A DNA stretch of 64,000 nucleotides. Origin: Mastigias papua. Taxonomy: Eukaryota > Cnidaria > Scyphozoa > Rhizostomeae > Mastigiidae. The stretch covers positions 9,123,775 through 9,187,774 of the forward strand of contig OZ025271.1 in NCBI GenBank assembly GCA_964019165.1, written 5' to 3'. Position numbers and translations under genes: made by a program. How positions within the stretch are numbered: the first letter of the stretch is position 1; each line of letters begins with the position of its first letter. This document shows positions 20,721-31,997 of the stretch, one piece after another. Below the pieces are notes generated by a model. That model did no database searches, was not told the origin of the DNA, and was given only the letters and a program-made list of their open reading frames with translations.

Positions 20721-23700
20721 ATGAGTACTGAAACTAGAAAATCATGCCGCATCGCTCGTCGCGCGGATCAACAAGGAGCGCGTCCCTTAGTGAGGAACCA
20801 GGCTAAGGTCGAAAAGTGTGTTACTGGAACAACTTTACCCCAACCCCAAGCTCTACGGGATAACCAAAATGAGACCTCGACTCAAAACGGCTTTGTAGAT
20901 GCTGATATTACGCAGTCTTCAAGAAAGCAAACAAGACAGAAATGGACTAGGGGTGAGTATAAACAAGTCATGACAGCCTATTATCAGGCAGTACTAGAGC
21001 CATCCGATCAAAATAACACCAAGTATACATACCAATTATGGAGAGAAATGAATACTGATGTAAGACCAAATATCGATGCCAATAAACTAGCCAATGTAAG
21101 GAGAGATATAGTAAAGAACAAAAGGCTATCTGATTCTGAACTGGAAGCAATCAAATCCAGGATTAGAGCAAATATAAAGTCAACTAAGCTACCTGTGAAC
21201 TCCTACGCTACCAATAGAACTAATAATGAAGAAGAAGTTGTAGAAAGGGAGATCGACACACAAAGTGATCCAGTTGATGAAGTAACTGATCGTGAAGATA
21301 CAGTTATTAATCAGAGTACTCTACTACAAGTTGAGGAGATGAAGCAGATGATATTGGAAAAATGGGAAGAAGTCAAAGAAACAGATATGAAAGACAGAAG
21401 CTCACTACCTAAGATATATTTAAACAGAAAAGCAAAAGGATTTATTAAACTTTCAAATAAAGCAGTGCTACTGATAAAAGATTCTTGTGGGAAAAGTTTG
21501 GGTATCAATGGAGTAAACGAACTGATTTTTGCGTCAGCATGTGTTACAACTGAGATGATTGGTAAAAAGGTCATACACATACAACAGAGAAAACGGAAAC
21601 AACCGTTGTGGAAAGCAAAACTTGAAAGAGATATTAAGGAGTTGAGGATTGATCTATCAATGCTTACAGAGCTAACCAGAAATAATGGCATGGGCGAAAG
21701 AAAAAGTAGAAAAATCAGGAGAAAATACTCAATTAGAAATGATGATAACATCATCACTGCAAAAGAAGAAGTCAGGCAACTAATAAATGCAAAAGCTCAA
21801 AGAATAAGAAGATTTGAGAAAAGAGTGAAACAGTTCAGACAGAATAGAACATTTGCAACTGACACTAAGAGATTCTACAGAGAGCTTGGAAAGAAAAAGA
21901 TTGAGGTTAATAAACCTCCAACAGCAGAAGTAACAGAACAGTTTTGGAAGCTAATCTGGGAGGATGAAAAGCACCATAATGAAGAAGCTGAGTGGGTAAG
22001 GAAACAAGAAGAACTAGGTCAAAAATTCCAAGAGCAAACATGGCCAACCATAGAGAAACAGGAGGTAATATCAGCTATAAAGAAAACACATAACTGGAAA
22101 TCCCCAGGCCAAGATAAAATACCAAACTTCTGGTTAAAAAATTTAACATCCTTACATGAAGATATTGCTTGCTGCTTCTCAAATATTGTAAAGAACCCAG
22201 AAGAAAGCCCTTCATGGCTAACAAACGGCATAACCTACTTACTTCCCAAGTCAGAGGAAACTATTGAACCAAAGAATTACAGGCCAATCACATGCTTACC
22301 AACAATGTACAAGATCATAACAGCAATTATTGCAGATAGAGCTTACGACTTCCTAAATGAAAATCAAGCATTCCCAATTGAGCAGAAAGGTTGCAAGAAG
22401 GGATCTTATGGCTGCAAAGATCAGTTACTTATTAACAAAATGATTTTGGAACATTGTAGAAAAGGAAAAAGAAATCTAAGCACTGCTTGGATAGACTACA
22501 AAAAAGCGTGTGATAGTGTCCCCCATTCGTGGATCTTAAAGACTATGGAAATGTACAAACTTTCACCAGTGCTAATTAATTTTATGAGACACATCATGGG
22601 CACATGGAAAACAACAATGATTTTGAATTACTCCATGGGAAATATAATGACAAACCCTATTAGTATTAAAAACGGGATATTCCAAGGCGATTCACTATCC
22701 CCTTTGATATTTTGCTTGGCTCTTGCACCACTCTCTAATCTGCTAAACAACACAGGCATGGGTTATAATGTATATAATGAAAGAGTGAATCACTTATTCT
22801 ACATGGATGATTTAAAGCTTTATGCAAAGAATGATGAGCAGCTTGAAGGGTTGCTCCAAACTGTGAAAATGTTTAGTGATGATATAAATATGCAATTTGG
22901 CTTAGATAAGTGCGCTAAGGCAACATTTAAGTGAGGAAAGCTGATGAAAACATCATCCATTGAATTAGACAAAGCTACTAGCATCCAAGATATAGACCAA
23001 GAAGGAACATACAAATACCTAGGAATAAACAAAGGAGACGGAATTCAACATTCTAAAATGGAGGAGAAAGTCCGAAAAGAGTATTACCGGAGAGTTAAAC
23101 TGGCCCTAAGAAGTGAGTTGAATGCTGGTAACAAAATAACTGCAATAAACACGCTAGCGGTACCAGTCCTCACTTACAGTTTTCACATCATCAATTGGCG
23201 ATTACAAGAAATACAGAAACTTGATAGGAAAACAAGAAAGCTTCTAACTATGTACAAGATACACCATCCCAAAGCAGATGTTGACAGAATATACATCAGT
23301 AGAAAAGAAGGAGGGCGTGGTTTAACTCAGATAGAGTGCACATACAAGATGTCGACCATTGGTCTTGAAAAATATCTAAGTGAGACAAATGAGAAGTTAT
23401 TGAAACAAGTTTACCAGCATGAGATTCATAAAACATTGTATTCAATAGAGAAGGAAGCTCGAAGGTTCAAAAGAGAGATTCAAATGGAAGATGTTGAAAC
23501 AGAGGAAAAGATTTCAGTTGTAAAAAGTGCCAAACAAGCAAAAGAGTACGCCAAGAAAAGAATAATGGAAATGACAAAGGAAACGTGGGAGAAGAAGCCA
23601 ATGCACGGGCAATATCCGGACAGAGTTAAGAAGGCAGATGTAGATAAGGAGAACACCCATAAATGGTTGAGAAGTGCTAGCTTGAAAGGAGAAACAGAAG

Positions 23701-24353
23701 GGTTCATTATCGCAGCACAGGATCAGAGCCTTGCCACAAATAATTATCGCAGTAAGATAATCAAAGACGGGACAAACCCAAAATGCAGATTATGTTATGA
23801 ATACGATGAAACCATAGAGCACATCACATCAGGATGTTCAACTTTAGCAAAAAAGGAGTATCTTGAAAGACATGACAAAGCTTTGGTCTACATGCACTGG
23901 AAAATATGCAAACATTATAATATTACAGTGACCTCTAAGTGGTATGAACATAAGCCTAACACGGTGGTTGAAGGGAAAGATGTTGTCGTCCTATGGGATA
24001 TGCCAATCCACACTGACAAGGAAATTACTGCAAATAGGCCTGATATAGTGATTAGAGATAAGTCGGAAAACAAATGTTTCTTCATTGACATGTCTGTACC
24101 ATCTGAGCGCAATGTTGGATATAAAGAAACAGAAAAGTTATCGAAATATAAAGACCTTGAGATAGAGGTTGCTAAAATGTGGAGAATGAAACCTACTATT
24201 GTTCCTGTCATTGTCAGAGCCCTGGGCTTTGTTAGAAAAAGAATGAAAGAGCATGTATCAAAGATCCCTGGACAAATTAGCATTGAAGAAATCCAGAAAA
24301 TTGTGCTGCTAGGAACATCACATATCCTGAGGAGAGCTCTATCAATAGCCTGA
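20721..24353 (+). pseudogene. D3 ORF: Myb-like, RT, RLE; single in-frame TGA
   Basis: 1210 codons in one frame, interrupted only by TGA at 22932-22934, where relatives have Arg or Lys (ATFKRGK), consistent with CGA to TGA. The N-terminus (RKSCRIARRADQQGARP) is the signature of subfamily B. The Myb-like block has KWTRGEYKQVMTAYY and LANVRRDIVKNKRL. RT boxes are [28 protein letters not shown] (Cys where most have Phe or Tyr), [13 protein letters not shown] and YMDDLKLYA. The RLE part has CRLCYEYDETIEHITSGC, ERHDKA, RPDIVI and IDMSVPSER, ending ILRRALSIA. Apart from the stop, the gene looks functional. Confidence 0.85.
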
Positions 24354-24435
24354 GAAATGACTACACTTTGAAGCCTAAGGACCATAGTTTGGTCTTGGCC
24401 TTTACACAAACAACACAAAAGCTAACAACTTATAC

Positions 24436-24450
24436 AATAATAATAATAAT
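24436..24450. repeat. (TAA)n between D3 and D4
   Basis: A short TAA run, the 3' tail of D3 and the 5' flank of D4. Confidence 0.9.
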
Positions 24451-24739
24451 TTGTCCTGGGTATGACATTAAACTACATCCAGTTGTAGAGTTTCGACGTG
24501 GGATAATGAGGTTACCCTTAGCTACAACTACCTTCAGGTCACCCTTGAGCAAGGTGTAGTACCTGTTAGCTCTCCCTGAGACCATGAAGTACCGGTTTGG
24601 CGTCCGGCGGGGGCTAGTCTGTCTCATGGGTAGGAGGGAGTCTTTAGCCTTGGTTGGCAACCCTCCTAGTGATGGTGTCACGATAAAAATACCGATGGTT
24701 GTGTACCCTTAAAGTCACTAAACCTCATATGAGTGATAA
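24450..24739 (+). promoter_or_regulatory. D4 structured 5' leader
   Basis: GTTGTAG (24482-24488) pairs with CTACAAC (24522-24528); relative to D10 (GTTGTGG with CCACAAC) one pair has changed on both sides. TAGGAGGG (24631-24638) pairs with CCCTCCTA (24661-24668), followed at once by GTGA(TGGTG)TCAC (24669-24681). Confidence 0.7.
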
Positions 24740-27700
24740 ATGTCTAATCAAATTTTTGAACATAACGGCGTGAATAGAACTGGCTGAGTGTGAAGGTTCT
24801 TTGTCCGGCAGGTGTTCCCTGGCACAGCAGCGGGGACCCGGTCGTCATCCTGCGACTGCTAGAATGAAATGGGATAAGGAAGTAAATAAGGTAGTAATGG
24901 AATGGCTTTATAGAAGTAGGCCATTCAATGAAGAAGGAGGACCTATCAGGGGATATAGACAAAGGATGTTTCGGGAATGGAAAGACAGAGGTATGTTTGA
25001 AACAACTGACCAACGTTTGTGTGACCAAGCAAGGGCTATTAGAAAGAATGGATGGTTGTCAGAATTGGAACTAGAAATGATTAGGAGGAAAATAGAAAAT
25101 GAAGCCCAGCTGGTTGTTGATGGTATTGTGGCTGAAGTCAATGTAACGGATGATGGTATTATGGGTGGAGTCAATGTGGATCTTAGACTGGATGAAATAG
25201 GGGGCGAAGGTGATGGAATGATGAATGAGCCAATTTATGTAGTAGATGTAGGTGAACATTATGATGATATGAGTCTGGAGAATAGAGACATTGTAGCACA
25301 GCTGAAACAAATAATATTGGAGGGTAGAACAAGCGATGGAATTATATTTAAAAGGGTTAATAAGCGATCCCTAAGAGCTCAAACTGAGAGAGCTAACTCA
25401 GTCGTGAATTTTGTGAAAACGAAGAACATCACTGAAACAAACAAACTGCTTAATGCTGCAAGTGTGTGGGTTGCTGATCAAATGGGGTTAAAGAGATTTG
25501 AAATCAACCGAAAGAAAGAGCCATGGTGGAAACGGAGAATAGAACATGATATTAAGAGCTTGAAGCATGACATAAATTTACTGCACAGGGAATCGAACGG
25601 GGAGCTAGGAAATAAGAAACAGTGGAAACTGAAACATCTAGAGGAAAAGTAAAAAGTGAGAAGGAAAGGAATAAATACAGTGATCGAAGAACTTGAACAA
25701 AGGATTTTAGCAAAGAGTGCAAAACACAAGAGATATGAACAGCAAATAACACAATTCAGACAAAATAGAATCTTTAATGTGGATCAGAAAAAGATATATA
25801 CAGAGTTTAATGGTAGTGCACTCAGATCAACAGATGTACCAAATGCTGAAGAAAGTAGAAAGTTTTGGGGTGAGATTTGGAGCATTGAGAAAAAGCATAG
25901 GAAAACAGCGAATTGGTTAAAACAGCTGAAGGAGGAAATGAGTAAGGAACACCATGCCCAAGAAGGATTGGTTATCTCTGTTGATAAAATCAAAAAACAA
26001 TGTCGGAAAATGCCAAATTGGAAAGCCCCAGGAAGAGATAAAGTCCAGGGATTCTGGATTAAAAGTATGACCAACCTTCATGAGAGAATTGCTGAGCAAC
26101 TGAATAAGATTTTAATAGGAGAGAACGAGTTACAAGCCTGGATGACTTACGGTCATACAATTTTGTGTCAAAAGGATGTTTCAAAAGGAAATGCAGTTGA
26201 GAACTACCAGCCAATTACTTGCCTCCCACTTATGTGGAAACTGTTAACAGGTGTTATTGCTGAGGACATTTATACTTATCTGGAAAAGGAGAATGTGTTA
26301 CTGAATGAACAGAAAGGCTGTATGCGCAATAGTAGAGGGACGAAAGATCGACTATTAATCGACTAATCGGAAAAGGAACACAAATCTTGCTATGGCATGG
26401 ATAGATTATAAGAAAGCTTATGATCTTGTCCCACATAGCTGGATAAAAGAATGCTTGGAATTGATGGGAATTGCTGAAAATGTCAGAGAGTTATTGGAGA
26501 AAAGTATGAGGCAGTGGAAACTATCGCTTACTTCAAATGGGAACAAGCTTGGAGACGTGAAAGTCAATAGAGGAATTTTTCAAGGCAACAGCTTATCACC
26601 ATTGCTCTTTGTGGTGTGCATGATACCAATTTCATTGGTTTTACGAAAAGTAAAGGCAGGGTACGAGTGGGGGAGGAAGGAATTTAGCTTAAACCATTTG
26701 CTATATATGGACGACCTCAAACTTTATGGGAAGAGCGAAGAACAGATTGATTCTCTGGTAAGAACGGTACACATAGTAAGCACTGATATTGGGATGGAAT
26801 TTGGGTATAGAAAGTGTGGTTTTCTCATTTTGAAGAGTGGTAAGATTGTGAGAAACCAAGGTATAGAACTCCCAAATGGACAAACTATGAAAGAAGTGGA
26901 GCAGGAAGGATACAAGTACTTAGGCATAGTAGAACTGGATAAAATGAAAGAGAATGAAATGAAGGAGAAAACAATAAAAGAATATAAAAGGAGGCTTAGA
27001 TTGATTTTGAAATCAAAACTGAATGGAAAGAACAAGATAACAGCTGTAAACACATGGGCGGTTGCAATTTTTAGATATGGAGCAGGGATAATTGACTGGA
27101 AAGAAAGTGAATTAAACAGTATTGACAAGAAAACTAGAAAAACACTGACAATGTACGGAGCAATGCACCCAAAAAGTGATGTTGATAGGTTGTACATAAC
27201 AAGAAAGGAAGGAGGGAGAGGATTGTGCAGTATAGAGTATTCCGTTAGAGGAGAAGAAAATAGTTTGGGTTATTATGTGGCAAATTCAGAAGAAACATTG
27301 ATGAGAGGAGTTAGGGTAGCTGGAACAATCAGAACTGAGGGTACAGTTAACTCCAATGAATTTGAAAAGCAGAGAGCTGAGGAACGTAAGAAGAAAATTT
27401 TGGAAAAGAAAATGCATGGTCAATTCAGTAAAGAAATATCGGATAGCGCTGACAAGGAAAAATATTGGTATTGGCTATCCAGAGGTGATCTCAAAGTTGA
27501 AACAGAGGCTTTATTATGTGCTGCCCATGACCAGGCACTTAGAACAAACTATATTAAGCATAATATTGACAAAAGCATTGATAGCCCCCTGTGCAGAATG
27601 TGTGGAAAGAGTGGAGAAAGTGTTCAACATATTGTTAGTGGGTGTGAGAAACTTGCCCAGAAAGAGTACAAGAGACGACACGATAATGTTGCTAAGAAGA

Positions 27701-28161
27701 TCCATTGGGATTTGTGTAAGAGACATGAAATAGAGCACCAAGAAAAATGGTATGATCACATTCCGGATAGTGTTGTAGAAAATGACAGCGTCAAACTTCT
27801 CTGGGACATAAATATTCAGTGTTACAATGTGATAGAGGCAAGAAGGCCTGATATTGTTGTAATTGATAAGACAGAGAAAGTTTGTATTATTGTGGGCATT
27901 GCTGTACCTGCTGACAGAAGGGTAGAAGAAAAAGAACAAGAACAAGTAGAAAAATATCAAGATTTGAAGAGAGAGATCGGAAGAATGTGGGGAATTAGAA
28001 AAGTGCAAATAGTACCAGTAGTAATTGGAGCCCTCGGGAGTGTACCCAAAGGATTTGATAAATGGATTGAAAAGCTTGACATTCCATGCAACATCGTTGA
28101 TATGCAAAAGACTGCACTGTTAGGAACAGCAAGGATACTACGCAAAGTATTAGAAATGTAA
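24740..28161 (+). pseudogene. D4 ORF with N-terminal frameshift, one stop and one RT deletion
   Basis: The ATG at 24740 opens MSNQIFEHNGVN and is soon out of frame; the family frame resumes near 24800 (SGRCSLAQQRGPGRHPATAR). It then runs through a Myb-like block (KWDKEVNKVVMEWLY) to TAA at 25650-25652, where relatives have Tyr. It reopens at once (25656-26366) with [14 protein letters not shown] small deletion near 26366-26390 removes about seven residues and shifts frame. The last part (26392-28161, 589 codons) has [28 protein letters not shown] (Asn replaces the conserved Asp of GDS), YMDDLKLYG, CRMCGKSGESVQHIVSGC, RRHDN, RPDIVVID and VGIAVPADR. The Asp to Asn change and the frameshifts make it inactive. 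Confidence 0.8.
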
Positions 28162-28214
28162 ATTTGGAAGAAGGTCCTCTTGTTAGCCCTTGGTCATTAG
28201 TTATGACTCGCCTA

Positions 28215-29371
28215 ATAGGAGTAATTACGGCAATAAGAACCAGGATGAACAAGGAGCGCATCCCCCAACGAGGAACCAGGCTGGGGTCGAAAAATCGATT
28301 ACTGGAACAACCTTACCCAGCAATGATCTGGCAGGTAACCTTACCGAGACCTTCTCTCAAAAAGGCCCTCCAGATACAAAAAGTCTCTCCAGAAGTAAAC
28401 AGAAAACAATTAGACAAAGATGGACAAGGGAAGAATATATACAAGTCATGACAGCATTTTATGAGGCAAAATTTCTCCAGCAGAAGGCTCAAATACAGAG
28501 CAGACATATAAATTATGGAGAGAGAATCACCCGGAAATTAGACCAGAGATGGATGCTAATAAGCTTGCTAATGTAAGACGTGATATTATCACGAATAAGA
28601 GACTAGAAGACACCAGATTACAACAGATTCAAAATGATATAAGAGAGAAAATTGAAATACAAAATGTAGATAATAGCTGTAGTGTAACCAATGATGGTAC
28701 AGAGGAGAGTGAGATACAGCATGAAACAACTGTCATCAGTCAGCCAGTTATTGAAACCTCAGATCAGACCAACACCAATGATTCAGCTTCAAGTGAAGAG
28801 GTAAGTGCAATTTCAGAAAAGATAATGATTAAATTGGAAGAACTGAAGCATCAACATCTATCTGATAGAATCCAACTTCCTAAAATTAGAAAAGATAGAA
28901 AGGCAAAAGATCTTATACACAAGGGAAATATTGCGATCCTCAAATTAAAAGCACAGGCCATGGAACCGCTCACAATATCTGAGCTTAATCAGATGATATA
29001 TGCTACAGCATCAGTAATAACGGAAGAACTTGGAGTAGCGATACAGAAAAAGAAAGGCCGACAACATAAGCAACCCCAATGGAAAGAAAGGATTAGCAAG
29101 GATATAGAATGCTTAAGGAAGAAACTGTCAATTTTAACCGAAAAAGTGAAAGGTAGCATGGTATCTCACAGAAAGATCACTCGAGTGCTGTCTCAACTTA
29201 AGTGTAAGAGTGAGGCAGATATTCCATCAAGTATAGAAAAGATAAAGCAAAAAATTGCAGCCAAAACACAAAGGATAAGGCGGTATGAAAAGAGAGGGAA
29301 GCAATTCCGTCAAAAGAAACTGTTTAAAGATAATGCGAAGCAGTTCTATAGAGAAATTGGCAAGAAGCAAA
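28215..29371 (+). pseudogene. D5 N-terminal part (subfamily B)
   Basis: The first section of one R4-like element that later insertions split. Similarity to subfamily B starts at EQGAHPPTRNQAGVEK and continues with IRQRWTREEYIQVMTAFYEA. A frameshift near 28475-28490 moves the gene into the 28549-29424 frame (MDANKLANVRRDIITNKRL ... RIRRYEKRGKQFRQ ... FYREIGKKQI). It is cut at 29371 by the ISL2EU-type element. No TAA run or leader is visible upstream, so the 5' end is truncated or degraded. Confidence 0.75.
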
Positions 29372-29373
29372 TA

Positions 29374-29636
29374 CACCACTTTCACGGACCGCGCACCAGA
29401 GGACTGGGCCGAGATTTGGGGTGAAAGAAATTTTTTGTTGTATACAAATACCTATGAATACGGCTGGTTGATTGTGACTATCGTTGGATATTCCGCGTGT
29501 CTCTCGTCGTTTTCATTTGTGATCTGCTATTATTTGCTGATATGTGATCTAGCTGTCTTGGGAAGAGTGTTTTCTCTAAACTATTGCGAGTACTTTAGGT
29601 TTCACAGCTCACAGAAATAGATAAACTGCAGTGGCA
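29374..29636 (+). repeat. Left terminal inverted repeat of the ISL2EU-type element
   Basis: It matches the reverse complement of about 31738-31995 nearly base for base over about 260 bp. The ORFs through both copies are incidental. Confidence 0.85.
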
Positions 29637-29656
29637 AATAGGCCTAATCAAGCAAC

Positions 29657-29905
29657 ATGGCTTTGGCAACGATATCTACAAAGAAAGTTGATGAATTGAA
29701 GGACTTCTTATGTCTTCGGGGATTGAGAATTAGTGGAAAGAAGGAAGAATAAAACAGCTGAGGATGTCCAAGCAGATATTGCTAGACATTGTTAGAAAGC
29801 TGTATGTGAATGGCAGCCATATGATTCCAGATCCATTCAAATTGGATCAGGGTTGGGTTAGATACTGGCCAGATACACTGTACAGGGGCAGGTTTAAGTC
29901 CTAGC
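29657..29905 (+). pseudogene. SAP-domain gene relic of the ISL2EU-type element
   Basis: The ATG at 29657 opens MALATISTKKVDELKDFL then LRGLRISGKKEE and stops. This is the helix-extended-helix of a SAP DNA-binding domain (KVDELKDFL..RGL..SGKK). Downstream, in another frame, are KLYVNGSHMIPDPFKL and GWVRYWPDTLYRG. ISL2EU elements are known to carry a second gene combining SAP with a YqaJ-type exonuclease; the exonuclease is not recognisable here. The copy is dead. Confidence 0.55.
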
Positions 29906-30127
29906 TTTCATTCTAATGAACTTACCAGTAATGACCATAGCCATGTTCTTGAAAAGTTGGAGTTTGATAGAGAGCACTGGCTAAAGTTGGAAAGGAACTC
30001 AGAAGAATTTTACATTAGTCCATTATGTTCCTTCAGTATTTTCATAAATTTTGAAATCAGACACTCAGCAAAGAACCATATGTAAATGTATATAACCATT
30101 TTAATGATATAACATGTCTAAAGCATA

Positions 30128-30215
30128 CTATACTATGCTATACTACACTATGCAATACTATACTGTACTATGCTATATTATACTTTACTTCACTATCATG
30201 TACTATTCCATAATA
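30128..30215. repeat. ACTATACTATGCTAT-type low-complexity tract
   Basis: Imperfect short tandem repeats of TATACTA and TATGCTA inside the ISL2EU-type element. No coding potential. Confidence 0.7.
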
Positions 30216-30599
30216 TGTTAAACTATTCTTGTCACTTGGCTTCCTGAGCCTTACAAAAAATAAAGCCTGTTTCATCTTTTGCACTTAACATCTAATTTGT
30301 GAATAGTATAACTTCTTTTAGTTAGTTCTTTCTCAAGTTTTAATTAATGGTGCTTGAATATTGCCTATTGCTACACAGCTTCATAATGCCTTCTACTAAT
30401 TGTAATGCATTTATTGGCAATGTATTTGTAACTATCTTGAATTCTTTTATTCTATTAATGGCAAGTTCATCATGAATTCTGAAATTAGCAACATCTTGTC
30501 TTTTCACATTCTGCTGCAGTCATTTGAGACTCTACTCTAGCTCAGGTGACATATTCAAAGAGCAATAATTATAAAATTAACATAAAACTATGATGTAGC

Positions 30600-31710
30600 A
30601 ATTTGGGGACATTGCAATCAAAAATTTAACTGTGTTGTGATTCTTATAATATGACCAAGTTCATTCTTTACCATGCAAAGACTTTGATCTTTCAATACAA
30701 AATCTCAGTGCAGTGTATTATGCATCTTGTTTTTGGGCTAACCTTTTTGGGTGCAGAAGGCAAATTTGATTGAATTAGGCCCCTTGGAAGCCAGAAAATG
30801 AGAGTATTCCCATATAAGCTTGCCAAAATTTTGATCCATGTGGTAAATGTCTTTGAGCATACACCAGAGGTAAAACAAAATCTATCTGCTAAATCCTCAT
30901 TCAAAATGTCGTCTAATCCATATAAGAACCATTAGAAACTGATCTCTATGGGTCACTCTATGTTCTCTCCTAGAGAACTTACTTTTTGATGGGGACTGAG
31001 TTTGCTTTCCTCTCCAATACATTATTGTTGGCAGGCTAGGCTATATATGTCAAATATTAAGTTAAATGTAGTCACAGCTTGCAAGCCAGTGTAAAATTGC
31101 ATTTTAGCATCAGGTTTTCTATGCACCCATTAAAATGGCTTTCTTGCAGATTTTTCTTTTAAAAGTGTATGTGATACTTTATCAACTTGGCTTAAAATGT
31201 TCGGCTCTAAGTATTTCAATTTCACTCTGCAAAGCAGCACTTTGTGCTCCCATATTTGGACAGTTTGCACAGGATGACTCCTCAGCAAGATAACATCCAT
31301 GGAGATACTTGAATTCAGTTCTTCTACTGTCTCAGTTGCTGGAAGCTCAGTTTGACATACCAAAACTTTTCTTTGCTTTTTCACTCCAGCTATGTATCTG
31401 AAATTCCAAATTGGCTCCGAGTTTTCAACAGTTAGTGGTCCATCAACAAAATGCTCTGAACAAACTATATCACTCTCACCTGGGGTCCAAGCTGTATTCC
31501 TTCCAGATACCCTTCTCATTTTACAAATCCAGACTTTCCCGTTTCTGAGTTGAGGAGTTTACTGGGGGAGTGATACAGTGTGGAAGGTCTTGGATAAGGG
31601 CAATTTCAATGAGAAAGATCGTTATGCTCACTACAGTCCTTCTTCTTCCGCTGTTTCAATCTGCAGTTGCTATTTCGGCAACCAATTAAAACACAGTTTC
31701 CATTGACCAT
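30600..31710 (-). pseudogene. THAP plus DDE_Tnp_4 transposase relic
   Basis: Read on the minus strand from an ATG at about 31710: NCVLIGCRNSNCRL starts a THAP zinc domain. After frame changes and a stop it continues VWICKMRRVSG, WTPGESDIVCSEHF (31130-31519), the hallmark end of THAP. Further downstream (30692-30904) comes EDLADRFCFTSGV, FTTWIKILASLYG, FWLPRGLIQSNLP, PKTRCIIHCTEILY, then after frame continuation IERSKSL and YYKNHNTVKFLIAMSPN. The DDE_Tnp_4 family normally has IIDCTE, so the first catalytic Asp is replaced by His here. Transposases of this type cut and paste the element by binding its TIRs. Several frameshifts and stops rule out function. Confidence 0.7.
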
Positions 31711-31737
31711 AACGATACGACTGGGTAGGATTAGGCC

Positions 31738-31995
31738 ACTACAGTGTAACTCTACTTCTGTGAGCTGTGAGCCTACAGTACTCACAATAGTTTAGAGAAA
31801 ACGCTCTTCTCAAGGCAGCCAGATCACATATTAGCAAATAGTAGCAGATCACAAATGAAAACGACGAGAGACACGCGGAATATCCAACGATAGTCAATCA
31901 ACCAGCCGTATTCATAGGTATTTGTATACAAGAAAAAATTTCTTTCACCCCAAATCTCGGCCCAGTCCTCTGGTGCGCTGTCCGTGAAAGTGGTG
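31738..31995 (-). repeat. Right terminal inverted repeat of the ISL2EU-type element
   Basis: The inverted partner of 29374-29636, ending at the TA at 31996-31997. Confidence 0.85.
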
Positions 31996-31997
31996 TA

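Larger units (their letters stand above)
20555..24435 (+). mobile_element. R4/Dong-like element D3 (subfamily B ORF, A-type leader)
   Basis: Nearly full length; the leader begins part way (CTCTCCGAGACCATG), so the extreme 5' end is missing. The ORF belongs to subfamily B, while the leader belongs to the type seen in A elements D2, D4 and D10. It ends at the TAA run 24436-24450. Confidence 0.8.
24450..28214 (+). mobile_element. R4/Dong-like element D4 (subfamily A)
   Basis: Full-length layout with complete A-type leader (24450-24739) and coding region to 28161. The 3' boundary is unclear: there is no TAA run, and a subfamily B coding relic (D5) begins at about 28215, so the junction has been altered. 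Several lesions in the ORF show it is older than D2. Confidence 0.7.
29374..31995 (-). mobile_element. ISL2EU-type DNA transposon with long TIRs inserted in D5
   Basis: 2622 bp bounded by inverted repeats of about 260 bp, starting CACCACTTTCACGGAC at the left and ending GTCCGTGAAAGTGGTG at the right, and flanked by TA on both sides (29372-29373 and 31996-31997). The interior holds a minus-strand THAP plus DDE_Tnp_4 transposase relic and a plus-strand SAP-domain relic, the two-gene layout known for ISL2EU elements. The TIRs differ from each other by only a few substitutions and small indels, although the genes are broken. Confidence 0.8.

Noticed and set aside
29285..29620. 111-codon ORF across the D5/TIR boundary, and 31824-32015 on the minus strand
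   Set aside because: Both are readings through the terminal inverted repeat of the ISL2EU-type element.
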